Below are positions 1 through 10,607 of a stretch of 64,000 nt of DNA, piece after piece. The notes below the pieces were generated by a model. The model ran no database searches. It was not told the origin of the DNA and saw only the letters and a list, made by a program, of their open reading frames with translations. The DNA is taken from positions 620,001-684,000 of the forward strand of contig JAGPXD010000005.1 in assembly GCA_020746995.1 (NCBI GenBank), written 5' to 3'. The stretch is from Plectosphaerella cucumerina (taxonomy: Eukaryota > Ascomycota > Sordariomycetes > Glomerellales > Plectosphaerellaceae). The position numbers were made by a program, and so were the translations under genes. The stretch's first letter is position 1, and every line of letters starts with the position of its first letter.

Positions 1-710
1 GCGGTCCTCCTGGGTCTCCAGGCCGAGGTCGAGGCCGTCCTCCTGGGCGTGGGCGCGCAGGACCTTCCTGATGCGCGCCTCCTCACCGCGATGGATCATC
101 TCAAGGAGCTGGGTGGCCTTGCTACCAGGACTGGCGCACATGTCGAGGACGGTCATTCCGGGGCGAACGTCCATGACCAGAGGGGGGATCATGGAAACGA
201 CCTCCTGTCTCGAGATGTTTCCAATGCTGGTCTCGGAGACGAGGAACTTCTGGAAGGCCGAAAAGGGAGCGAACTTGCGCACGATGTTCTTGGGGGTGGT
301 CATGGACCAGGCGAGCTCGTTGGGATACCATGGGACCGGCTGAGGGGGCTCGACGGTCCTACCGTCGGCGTGCTCAATCTTGACAATCTCGGGCATGTAG
401 CGGTCCTTGAGGAGGTTCCTGACGAGGATGGCATGGCCCTTTGAGCCGGCGAAGCGGAAGCTGTTGGGCAGCTCCCTCCGGAGGGTGTTCCAAAAAAGTT
501 CCTTCTCTTCATCGGGCAGTTGGAGGAGGGTATCGTAGTAGTTCTGGAGCTTCTCGTGCTTCTTCTCGGTTTCGGCGTACGAGGTCCACGACTCGGTGCG
601 CTGCGCGCCGCCGCGATTGCCCTTGTTCTGTGAGGGGTCAGTTAGCAGTGATCGAGTGACGGATTGCCGCGATGAGGACGTACAAAGTGTCTCTTCCGTC
701 CGCGTCCCAT
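1..710 (-). CDS. NCL1: tRNA (cytosine-5) methyltransferase Trm4/NCL1, N-terminal part, runs off the window
   Basis: RsmB/NOP (NSUN2) family enzyme that makes m5C in tRNA, in the nucleus in yeast. Exons are 684-710 and 1-627; the intron 628-683 has GTACGT, a CTAAC branch site and CAG. The start gives MGRGRKRHF followed by NKGNRGGAQRTESW. About 218 residues are visible. The Trm4-type N-terminal region leads into SAM-binding motif I, seen as VLDMCASPGSKATQLLEM near the truncated end, preceded by SRQEVVSMIPP. The PGSK signature with adjacent Met/Cys is characteristic of this family. The catalytic cysteines and C-terminus lie beyond base 1. No frame damage is seen. The short basic first exon followed by an intron is plausible but rests on splice signals only. 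Family call is confident; the symbol is by orthology to yeast NCL1/TRM4. Confidence 0.9.
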
Positions 711-1085
711 TTTGTCGTCGCTTGTGGTTGTCGGGGGTAGATGGGGGGTTTGTCGGTCAAAGTGGCCGAAGATCTAGATTGAAGGCTGCGCGGGCGGAAA
801 AAATGCTTGCAGAGTCAGGTCAATTGGAGGTGGCCGGTCGCCTGCCCCGCGCCGCCCGCGCCCGCGCCTGCATCACTCCACTAGCGCATCTGGGCTCCAG
901 TGTCGCGCGCTAGCGGGCGGCAATGCGGGGCAGCCCAGAAATTTCAAGTGGGCTGTCGATTCGCGACCACCGGACCGCCTCAACACCAACACGATGTGCA
1001 CCAACACCACCTCAACCAGCCTCATGCTCCACGCTTGTCGTGCGAGTGAAAGGTGAACTTTTCGACGCCAATGACTTCAACTTCA
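711..1085. other. intergenic, Trm4 promoter and 3' end of the FHA-pseudokinase gene
   Basis: Both flanking genes read leftward, so this stretch holds the 3' UTR of one and the 5' region of the other. No further ORF or RNA gene is evident. Confidence 0.6.
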
Positions 1086-4000
1086 CTAGGTGTACTCAAA
1101 GTTTGGGTCAGATGCCCCTTCATCCTCGGCCGTTGCTCCCCCGAACAGCTCCGCGACTTGAGACATGGTCTGTGGCTTCTTGCGCTTGCCGCCGAGGCGC
1201 AATCGTTGAATCGAGCCCCCGACTGCTTTTCCGTCTCTGATGTTTCTCTGGTAGAGGGCAGCTTCTGCGGCATCAGCTCCCAGCATCCAAGGATGCTCAA
1301 TGCACTGATCAATCGTGAATCTATTTTCTGGATCCACCACGAGCAACGAGTCGATCAAGTCCACTGCCGACGTGTCAGTAAGGTATCTCATCAGAAGGAA
1401 TGATATGCATGCTTACGCGCAGCGTCGCCCACGTCATCCCACTCCGGTGAGGGATACTCGAAGCGAAGGCCCTCCAGAAGCTTGCCCTCGTCGAACGGGG
1501 AGTTGTACAGCTCATTAGAGAAGGGCGGGAAGCCGCAGAGGCAAATGTATAGCAGTACGCCAAGCGACCAGACATCAACAGGCTTTCCAGGCCTGCCGTC
1601 GTTGGCAAATATCTCTGGAGCCATGTAAGTAGCGTCGCCTGCGAATCCCGTCGAGAAGCCTGTGTTGCCGATGTTCACCGCCATGATGAATTCGCCGAGC
1701 TTGACGACATTGTGTTCGACGAGGTTGCTATAGAGGAAAACATTCTCGAGCGTGATGCCGCGGTGAACAATTTGTTTCTCATGCTACGAATTTCTTGGCA
1801 TTAGTGTGGCTCAAGTCCTGGAACATGCAGGGTGCTGCTCACCAGACACTTGACAGCCCCAGAGAGCTGATCGAAAACGTTCCTTGCAAGGTATTCCGGA
1901 ATTTTCCCGCTCACAGACACATAATCGAATAGATTACCGCACGGGGGGTGTTCGAAAATGAGGAACGCTTTGCTGGGTGTCTCGAACACATCTTTGAGCC
2001 CAACGATGCTCGGGTGACGAGCCACCTTGACGATCTGGATCTCTCGCTCGATGGAGACATCCACATTTGAGTCTGACTTGCCCTCTTTCCGGAGAATCTT
2101 GACAGCGCACATGTCTCGAGTGGAACTTTCGGCGCACAAAAACCTGTCCCAATATGCGCGTGACTCCAGCTTGTTGAGGAGCGCATACCTGTCACGGAAC
2201 CCCGGAGGCAGCCGTCTCCAACCTGGTCGTGCATATTCAAATCGTATCTTTGGATGCAGAGCGATAATGTCTCCATCGAAAAGCCGCTTGTGCTTCTGAT
2301 CCACCAGCAACAGAGTGCTGTTGATGTAGGTGGGTGCCAACGCAGTCAGGCCGATTCTGGGTTCCAATTGTGTGGCATTATGGAATTCCATGTCAAACCA
2401 GACCTCGAGATGCCTCTCTGAAACACGAGGGTCATCAATTACGACGTCTGTTCGATGAAATTGGTCAGCCAGGAGTAGTTGAGCGACCCTGCCAGTCGCA
2501 CGTCTACTCACCACAACTCGGATCTCTGCCGAACGAGTATGTGTATACCATATTCACCGTGCCTTGGAGAAACTCGAGGTAGATGGGCTGGGAGCCCGCA
2601 GTTTCGTCCATCGGCAGAAGTTGGCCGAACCCGTCATAGTTGTCGTCGGATCTCTCCTTAAGGGCTGTCAGTTCATTGAGGAAAGACAGGTCTGGACTGG
2701 GTAGTCGAGAAATATCCACGTCAACTTCATCGGGCCGTGCCGCCTGACCAACGTCGCCTACTACGCTGGCGTCAGTTTCGTCGCCATCGCTTAAATATAC
2801 CGTCTCGGGAAAGTAGGTTGGCGTATCAGCCCAGGACCCTCGAGCCTCTACATCGATGCCACCGGCTGACTGCACATACGGCACAGACACAACCGAAGCA
2901 GTCGGCGAGCGCGTTCCAGACGAGCCAGACTCACTAATCTGACCCAGCTCCGTCAGTTGCACCTGCAGCTTGGACGAGTTATTCGAGGACGTTTCATCGA
3001 AGAATTCAGCTGAGGGAACATAACCAGAAAAGTCTGGCTCGGTTTGAATCGCGTCCCCCTCTCCGGCGACGACGTTGTCAAAAGACGAGACCTGAAGAGC
3101 AGACGAAGGCCCCAAGTTCGTGCTGATGGCCCAGCTCTCCAGCATCTGGCTCTTTTCCTCATCGTCCGGCAGGTCGAAAGCCCCAACAAGCTGGGAGAGG
3201 TCTGGTAGTGTTGGTGTAGGCCAAGGTAGGGCGCGCAATGAAAACTCGTAGACGTGTTTTAGGACATGATTGATGAGCTCTGGGGAATCCTCAGGGGCAA
3301 AGGATGCGCAGAGGGGGCAATTGGAGATTCCCAGACGTTCTGTTTCTGCCCATGCAAGAAGAGTGGGCATGGTCATGCTCTCGACGTCCTCGAAATGTCG
3401 GTCGTTGAGGTGGATGACAGTGGATTCCTGTGTCGGTAAACAGACTTCTTCGTCCTCACAAAGAGGACATTGCCACTGCGGCTCATGTGCCGTGGTGATA
3501 TGAGCCTCCCACTCTTTTCTCGTCGTGAATAAAAGCTCGGGGGTCGGACAGTTCTCGACGATGCAAGTATAGGGGCACAGGTCTTCGACGATATGCTGTC
3601 TGCAGTTGAACAATCAGCCATCGATGCCTGTACCGCGTATCGCATGCAAGCGGCCTACCTCCATCTTTCAGGGTTCGTGAGATCATCGCGGTGCATGGAC
3701 TGGCAGCAGCAGGGGCACTTCCCAATTAGTCTCCCATCGATGGGTCGTGGCGGCTTCGGGAAGTCGGCCTCGGCCGCCAAGGCAGTGATCTGGGTTCTGG
3801 CAACTCCGGGGGTAAACTTCCTCCTTGGCTGATATTGCAGTGACCCTTCTGCGGTAGAAGCATGTGACTGAGATGCCATGTCTGCCGGGATTCCGTTGAT
3901 GAAGACCTGGTTGAATGCCCGGTTCACCCGCTCCAAGGTACGACCTTGAACCCTTCCTGTGAGTCCTGAATCAGGGACTTCCTCAGTTGTGGCTCCCTCG

Positions 4001-4867
4001 GCGACCCTTTCTGTCGGTTGAAAACCAGGCATCCTCAAGCCCTTGGATCGTTTCTGTGCAAGCACAAATCGATGTCGTCTCCTTAGGTTGGCGTCTATCA
4101 GGCGGTTTTGGACCACTGTGAGCTCCTTCGCATCAATGGGCGCCCTCAGACCGGCTTCACTCGGGCGCATCAAAATGAGGGCCTCAAGGTGTTGCCGTAG
4201 CTCGGAATGCTCGGTGGGGTCGAATCGAACATCTGCCTTGCGTCGTCGCGACGCCTTGCCAGTACGCCTGATGGCAACTCCGATGATGGCCAGGTTCTCG
4301 ATGGTGGAGTCGACGTGCTGGAGGGCCTCGTCGGAACCCTCAGCTGATCGTGCGCCTAAAAGATCGGCGTACTCGTTTACGAAGTCTCCAAGCATTATAA
4401 GCAACGACTTGACGAGCATTAGATGGTTCGGCCGTGATTGGAATCGATGATCGAGGGAGTGTCCTCCCTGTGCGATTGCTCCAACACCATCGGCCCAGAG
4501 ACGGATGTCCGCGAGCCTCGACATCATGGCCATGTTCATATCTGCGGTGGCTTGACCCGCAACATGCTCGAGATCGAGGAGACACAGCTGCGTCAGCTGC
4601 CGCACTGAGGCTTCGGCTCGATTCGGCAAGGGAGAGCTGTCATCTTTGGACTCGCTGAGATAGCCTGGGTCAGCATTGCGAAGGACGGGGAGCCATGGAC
4701 ACACACTGTCTCTGGAGGTGCATCTCCAATAGATCGTGACTTGAAAACTCCCTGAGGCATCCAGGGAATGCGCAGAAATGACTGGGAACCTCGGTACCAA
4801 CATCGCGCTGCCCAAGGAGCGCTTCACGCTGATTGTGCTCCTCAGAAGCCATGGAAGTGTTCGACAT
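1086..4867 (-). CDS. C2H2 zinc-finger / FHA / pseudokinase fusion protein (1164 aa)
   Basis: Six exons: 4707-4867, 3659-4654, 2512-3599, 1843-2447, 1417-1783 and 1086-1363. All phases agree and introns are 52-64 nt. Domain order: a classical C2H2 finger (C32, C37, H50, H54, with H54 created across a splice); a helical middle; a Cys/His-rich block from about 367 to 510 (CPCC, then RQHIVEDLCPYTC, then CPLC motifs) like those in fungal NLR-associated C2H2 proteins; a low-complexity linker; an FHA domain around 725-820 (GRDPSC, SERHLEVWF, YINS); and a kinase-like domain from about 835. VAIK Lys865, alpha-C Glu884 and MAPE are kept. HRD reads HRG (Gly959), DFG reads EFI (981-983) and the Gly-rich loop is absent, so catalysis is unlikely. 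FHA-kinase order recalls Rad53/Chk2, but the fingers and dead kinase argue for a phosphopeptide-binding scaffold. It is head-to-head with the S8 protease gene. Residue numbers come from my own splicing. Confidence 0.82.
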
Positions 4868-5194
4868 ATCTCACGCGGCCGTTGTCCACGTCAAGTACGC
4901 AAGTGAGAACATGTCAATCAGGTCAGGCTGTCAGGCAGGACATCTGGTCGGGTGAGACGTGAAGAAGGACAACTGGAGAGACCGACATCTGTGATGACGA
5001 GAGCCAGGGTTCTGATTGGGCGTACAAGTACCTCATGCAGACCATCCTTGCAGCCTTACTGGCCCTCACAGAGGGGCTGTGGAAGTACCGATACATTGAT
5101 GCCGTCGGGCGGGGTGAAGCAGGTGCGTGACATTCGACGCGCGATAGCGGGGAAGGAGCTGCCAGCCTCACTCCTCCTTCCTCACGACCGACGG
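4868..5194. promoter_or_regulatory. shared bidirectional promoter of the FHA-pseudokinase and S8 protease genes
   Basis: The region is 327 bp between two divergent start codons. No TATA box stands out. If the protease starts at the upstream in-frame ATG (5099), the shared region shrinks to about 230 bp. Co-regulation is inferred from the arrangement only. Confidence 0.5.
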
Positions 5195-8056
5195 ATGTCA
5201 TCCTGCCCTCCTTCCCACTCTGCACTTTCCCCGGATGACGCCCTCGTCGCAGCGCATGATATCTCATGGTACCTGGCGGGCATCGTCATGCCCGACGACG
5301 ACGCTTGCTATCTCCTGGCATCGTGGGCCAGGCAGATTACCATCGTCATCCTTCAGCTGTGTCGCGATGCGCGCAAACTATCGTCAAAGGCTCGCAGCAC
5401 GGCCAGCCAGATCGCAACATGCCTCCAAATTGCCAGCCCCTACATCGACTCGCTGCCGCGATACTGGGTTGAGCCTGAGCTTGAAAAGCTGTGCCTCGAA
5501 GTCCTGAAGAAGCTGGCGGAGATGTGCGCAGTATGTCATCTGTCCTCTGCCCCTGTGGTATTTGTTCTCATCAACAGCAGTGGCCAGATCGGTTGCACGT
5601 CTCCCCAGCCTTCGCCGTCCGCGATTGCCATCAAAACCTTCTCCGGTGCTCAGCCAATGGCCGCGACACCATGAGTAGGCCGATCCGCGCCTACTTCTCG
5701 GACCCTGCCAACGAGCTTGCAATCGAGGCCCTCGCCAGCGACTGCCGCAGACTCTACGAGGAGCTGGCCCCCACGACCGCCGAGCAGGCCGCCGCACCTC
5801 CACCGCTGACCAAACGCTTCGTCCAGCAGGATCCTTGCCTCGGCAAAGCCATGTATGAAGCCCTCCAGCAGCACTGCGAGTGTTGTCCGGACTTGCACGT
5901 CTCGCAGAGCATCGGCAGCCGCTGGCACCCAACCAGGCTGTGCCTCGAAGGGGGCGCAAGTGAGTCGTTCATTGACATAATGGTCTCGTCAATGGATATG
6001 TCCACATGGCAGGAGTTTCGTCTGAGCATGTGAGTTGTTTGCCATTGACACCTGGGGAACGCATATTGACAACTACATTAGGTCGGCTGGTGACGCTGAC
6101 GGCCAAGCGTCAGGTGTCCACCTGACCCATGGTCGCTTCTGCAGCCTTCTCGAGGAACAGCTCTTCGCACGAATTGCCTTCTTGTTCAAGCCCGACGTCG
6201 GTCTGTGTCAGCTTCCTGAACCGCAAGTCCAGGAGCTCTTCCCAGCGGCCGGACGTGGCGAATCTCTCGCCTCTATCCTGCGCAACTATCACCTCACGCC
6301 GCAGGACAAGATTGTACTGGCATATGCGATTGCGCGGGCATACTGGCAGTTCTACGACTCTGACCTTATGCGTTCGCGCTGGAGCAGTGAAACGATCCAT
6401 TTCATGCCCGCCATCGACGACGCCGGCGGTCGGCTGCCGCTTAGGGCCTTTGTGTCGTTTCCTTTCGGCATGCCAGGCGAACCCTTGGAAGACTCGATTC
6501 TCGACATCAGCGTGCCCCTCAACCACCGGTGCCCACGCGTTTTTGCACTTGGTGTGCTCCTTCTCGAGATCGGCTTGGCTACTCCATTCCCGACGAGGAC
6601 CTTTCGCAACCAAGTTTCGCAGGTCAACTTTGACCACAAGACGGCAAAGAATCAGCTGAAGACACTGCGGGCCGAAAAGTGGCTTGGATTTTCTCACGCG
6701 AAGTATTTTGTTGACGCCGCGGAGTACTGCATTGAGGGCAGCAACTTTGCCAACGATGCGGCTGACCTCAGGGGGTCTGCCGTGGCCACAGCCATGGACA
6801 CACAGAAGAGCGTCGAGAAAAGGAGGAAGAACCTCTTTGACCATGTTGTTCGGCCACTTGCATGGTTGGCTGAGACAGGCTTCCAAAAGAGCTCGGCTGG
6901 AACCACATACATTAGGAAGGTAGTGGCCCGGCCGCCAGCTCCCGTTCCAACATATCTATCACAAGCAAGCCCGGCAAGCCAGCAAGAAGACGTCGCCTTC
7001 CACAGCGGTCCGACAACCCGCCCTGGGCGCTGGATGGATCAACTCAAGGCCATCAGCGCACATGTCAATGATCGGAGGCGCACTCATGCCATCACGAAGC
7101 CTGTAAGGGTTGCCATTCTGGACACAGGTCTCAGCTCGGCCATGGAGTACTTTCAGGACGAAGATGACGGGCCCCAAAGACTTAGCCAAGTCGTCGGATG
7201 GAGAGATTTTGTCGATACTTCCAATGCTGCGACCATGGTGGACGAATTCGGTCACGGCACGCTCATGGCGAGGCTTGTGGTAGAGGCAGCCCCTTTTGCG
7301 GAGCTGCTCATTGCTCGAGTGGCCCGGAACACCAAGGAGCTCCCGCGGTGCAAGGACAGTATTGCGCAGGTGCGACATCAAACTCGAGGTTGCTGACACC
7401 TTTCTGACAAAACAGTGCAGGCCATCTTATGGGCGGGCGACCAGGGAGCTGATGTCATTTCCATGTCGTTTGGTTTCCCCCGGGAGCATGCCGGCATTAG
7501 CGATGCGATCCAGCGTGTGTCATCCAGCAATGGGGGCATCGTCTTGCTCGCCAGCGCCGGGAACTCGTCTCACGAGGACGAGTGCTTCCCCGCGAGCCAT
7601 GCAGGCGTCATCTCGGTATGCGCGACCAATCAGAATGGCACCTTTCTCGAGGGGAACGCGAGGCCCGAGGGCGCGGAAGTGCTGGGCACATTCGGGGACG
7701 ACCTACCGCGGGACCTGCATAGCGAGTTTGAGCAGACATTCCCCGGCGTTTGTCGGCCAGGAACATCCATAGCCGCAGCCATCGCAGCCGGAATGGCTGC
7801 CCTGATGCTTCTGTACGGCGAAGTGCTGCCGGCACTGTCTGGCTCTGGGCCGACAGCGGAAACGAGAAGACTGATGCGGCGGATGCGCGGGTCAAGAGGC
7901 ATGGCGGCCGTATTCAGGCTTATGGCGCAGGACAAGTCGGACAGCAGATGGTTCATCAATCCGGCTCGGTTTTGGTCTCGCAAGAATGGTGATGAGCCGA
8001 GGTACTGTGCCGTAGCGGATTGTTTGTGGGATTTAGACCGGCGGATGGAGGCATGA
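5195..8056 (+). CDS. DUF7580-like / subtilisin-like (S8) serine protease, HET-Q2-like candidate (902 aa)
   Basis: Exons 5195-5530, 5581-6029, 6082-7369 and 7421-8056; introns are 50-52 nt and in phase. The first 260 residues are helical and unrecognised. Residues of about 270-540 resemble the fungal DUF7580 region (AYAIARAYWQFYDSD, then RVFALGVLLLEIGL), a fold often placed before effector domains. The C-terminal third is a peptidase S8 domain with a complete triad: Asp609 in VAILDTG, His653 in FGHGT, Ser807 in RPGTSIAAAIAAG. The oxyanion Asn739 is in ASAGNSS. There is no signal peptide, so it should be intracellular, unlike secreted subtilisins. The gene lies just upstream of the gasdermin-like gene and divergent from the FHA-pseudokinase gene. 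Subtilisin-type proteases next to gasdermins cleave them in fungal incompatibility (HET-Q2 on HET-Q1). Start 5195 was chosen because homology-like helical sequence begins there; 5099 is an in-frame alternative. Confidence 0.85.
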
Positions 8057-8306
8057 TTTGGATGAACAGCACGGAATGCTACTGAGCAAGAATGCCGAAA
8101 TACCAGCCCCTCTCGATGAAGCTTAGCTGGATTGGCTGGCTGTTTATGTAATGCAGCATCTGCAGGTGCACCTAGGTACTTGTCATATTGCATGGCTGCA
8201 TATCCCTCATGTCTCGGATCCTACCTCAGGCAGAACCGAATCTCACCCCTCATCAGGCTCGACCTCATCACCAGTATACCAGCTTCGACTGAAGGCAGTG
8301 CTCGAA

Positions 8307-9149
8307 ATGTCAAAGACGTGGTTTCTGCCGCCAGATTTCAACTTCCTTCCCGATGGCGAGCTGCGGCTCGGCACGATCATCAAGCACCCGAATCGCCCGA
8401 CTCTCGCCCTCGCTTCACCCGGCCCCGACACGCCAGAGGTGACACTTCCTGAGATCGTCACCCTGAATGAAACGGGCCATTCCCACTCGAACGGGAACAG
8501 TAATGCCGTTGGGGCGAATCTCTTTGCCAAGGCGCTGGAACTCGCCTCGGCCTCGGGCAGCGTCGCCGTCTCACGCCACAAGAGCCTGTCCTTCGGCGCC
8601 GTCGACCATGAGGTGCGCTTCTTCTCGCCCCCACTCGGGCCGAAGGCCCTCTCTGCGATCACCCGCCTCGGTCCTGTGAGGAAGTACATGGAAGGCGGAC
8701 CGCTCGGACGCGTCAGGAGAAGGCCGGTGTATGTCATCTCTGGGCTGAGGGTGGTCAGGGGCCCGCTGGTGGTGACGAGCGCGGGAGGTACGACAACCGA
8801 GGTGGCGGGAGAAGCTGGGGTCTCGGCGGCTGCGATGGGGGTGCCGGTGCCGCTGGAGGTTGGGGCTGGTGCATCCACAGCGAAGGGGAGGGAGTGGTCT
8901 CATGAGTACTCGACTGCGCCGGGGATCGTGTTTGCGTATCGGTTGCATGTTATCCGAGCCAAGGGGGATGGGGTCGAGTCGGAGATGTTTTCGGAGAAGA
9001 CGGCGTTCATGACGGGCGGGGAGGAAGAAGAGAGTGAGGATGAGATGGAGGCGGTTGATGTGACTGGGGAGACTTTTGGAAATGAAGATCTGGGCGTGGA
9101 TCAGTATAGTGTTGGTGAGGAGGAGTTGGTGGCGTTCAAGGCTGAGTGA
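8307..9149 (+). CDS. gasdermin-like protein of the fungal HET-Q1/RCD-1 type (280 aa)
   Basis: Single exon. The ATG at 8307 opens MSKTWFLPPDFNFLPDGE and RLGTIIKHPNRPT, the W-x-x-P-x-F/PDG/LG opening I associate with fungal gasdermin-like proteins. The beta-rich middle includes VYVISGLRVVRG, a pattern seen in the pore-forming fold. Length matches HET-Q1 (about 280 aa). The end is strongly acidic (residues about 235-280, GGEEEESEDEMEAVD onward), fitting a removable C-terminal inhibitory tail. No signal peptide or classical membrane helix is present. It is on the same strand, 250 bp after the S8 protease gene. Known for the family: the protein forms membrane pores and kills the cell after protease removal of the tail. 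Recognition is by pattern memory, not a search; another WxxPPDF-type fungal family is the main alternative. Confidence 0.68.
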   Translation: MSKTWFLPPDFNFLPDGELRLGTIIKHPNRPTLALASPGPDTPEVTLPEIVTLNETGHSHSNGNSNAVGANLFAKALELASASGSVAVSRHKSLSFGAVDHEVRFFSPPLGPKALSAITRLGPVRKYMEGGPLGRVRRRPVYVISGLRVVRGPLVVTSAGGTTTEVAGEAGVSAAAMGVPVPLEVGAGASTAKGREWSHEYSTAPGIVFAYRLHVIRAKGDGVESEMFSEKTAFMTGGEEEESEDEMEAVDVTGETFGNEDLGVDQYSVGEEELVAFKAE

Positions 9150-9214
9150 GCGTCTAAGCAGAGCATAGCAAGCGAGTTTGGCAGATAACGAAGGTACGAC
9201 TCGATGACTTGCAA

Positions 9215-10213
9215 CTAAGGGTCAGACCCTGTAAGCGCAGTTGGCCTCCCAATGATAGCATTGGTTTCTTCATCAGACAAGACGATGCCAAAATACCTCC
9301 GCAAAGCAATCAGACGCTCCTCTTCCGTCTTATACCTCTCCACCACTATGTGCTCCGAGCTGGACCCGTTGCCCATCCTGAGCTCCTTACCGACGAGCAT
9401 CCTGGTCCCGACGACGTCTCCGTCGTCGCTGGGGAGAAAGTGCTGAGCGACAACAGTCCGCGCCCACAGGCTGTTCGTCATGTTGTAGAAGTTGAGCACG
9501 TCAAAATCCTGGGGCAGCACCTCCGTATCGGCGAAGTGGTAGACATCCTGCCAGGGCCCTTCACCACGATGCTGCATGTATACCCAGACTTTCTGCAAGG
9601 GGTCGGTATGCTGCGGAAGAGTTCTTGGCTCGCACCTCAGGTTCTGGTAGCTGAGACCAGTGGTGCGACAGCCAGGTTGAAGAACGAGGGGACAGATGGG
9701 GCCGTCGACGCCGTAGCCGACGTCGACGAGGTATTTCTTCCCGCCCAGTATGACAATGTTGGCCATGTGGCTCCTGGGTCAGAGAGTTAGCCGTACGTGC
9801 TGGAAATCTGCGAAAGGATCTCACATTGGCCGCCAGCTTCCGTCGTGGACCCCCCACGTCGCTTTCGAGATGCGGCAGATGACGCCATACACCTGGAAGC
9901 CGAGACTGCGGAGCACGCAGCCGAAGAAAGTGTTGTTCTCGAGACAGTAGCCCCCGCGGCGACGGCGGACGATCTTGTCAAAGAGCGCAGCCGGGTCGAG
10001 CGAGATGGCCCTGTCCACGGAATAGTGCAGGCCGAGGGTTTCAAAGGGGACGTGGAGGATCTGGTTGCGGACGACGGCGTGGAGGACTGAGAAGTCGTCA
10101 TGTGCGTCGCGTTTGTAATGAGACAGGTGGATGCGTTCGATGTAAGCATCTATCTGTTCCTTGGTGTAGACGGGGGCGTTCATGACGGTGCTGCGCGCGG
10201 GGGCCGCCGCCAT
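9215..10213 (-). CDS. arylamine N-acetyltransferase (315 aa)
   Basis: Transfers acetyl or malonyl from CoA to arylamines; fungal members detoxify xenobiotics such as benzoxazolinone-derived aminophenol (FDB2/NAT1 of Fusarium). Exons 9825-10213 and 9215-9773; intron 9774-9824 has GTGAGA, CTAAC and CAG. The Cys-His-Asp triad is visible: Cys90 in RRGGYCLENN, His132 in SHMANIV (the codons just before span the splice), Asp147 in VDVGYG. Length is normal for fungal NATs. The N-terminal ITEQI-type helix is present as YTKEQIDAYIERI. A second Met at residue 11 (MNAPVYTKEQ) may be the true start. The stop lies 65 bp from the stop of the convergent gasdermin-like gene. Substrate specificity cannot be read from sequence. 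Confidence 0.92.
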
Positions 10214-10406
10214 CTGGGGTTGATCTGGAGAAGGATGAAGCTGAAAATGGTGAAAGTTGAAGATGGGGAAGCGACGGAAGTGCGTTAGTGCGCTGACGAC
10301 ATTGTGGTGAGTGCACTAGCAGGGATGAGCTAATGTAATGCCACCCGGCGGATTTGGCCCCTTCCAGATCTTGGGGGTGCGCAGCCCCTGAAGTGATTGA
10401 CATTCA

Positions 10407-10424
10407 GCCCCTGAATTCAGGGGC
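10407..10424. promoter_or_regulatory. 18-nt perfect palindrome with STRE-like cores
   Basis: GCCCCTGAATTCAGGGGC is self-complementary. Its arms carry CCCCT/AGGGG, the core of the yeast stress response element bound by Msn2/Msn4-type zinc fingers. A CAGCCCCTGAA copy lies about 25 bp to the left. It sits about 195 bp from the NAT start and 310 bp from the secreted-protein start. Binding is inferred. Confidence 0.4.
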
Positions 10425-10607
10425 CCCCAAGGCTGCTTCGGCCCCCTACAACACCAGCATTTCGTATCTGCAAGCACCTTGGGGGTTGAAGGTGAGTCGA
10501 AATTGCAGGTTCACGAATCTGAGTAGGTAGTTCGTGATCTAGGTCTTTGGGGTCCGGGATCATGACACTGCTCAGCACGAGGAAGACGCCCCCGGCCTGG
10601 TCTTGAG

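Noticed and set aside
8151..8306. Upstream in-frame ATG for the gasdermin-like protein
   Set aside because: The extra 52 residues have no family resemblance; the recognised N-terminal motif begins at 8307.
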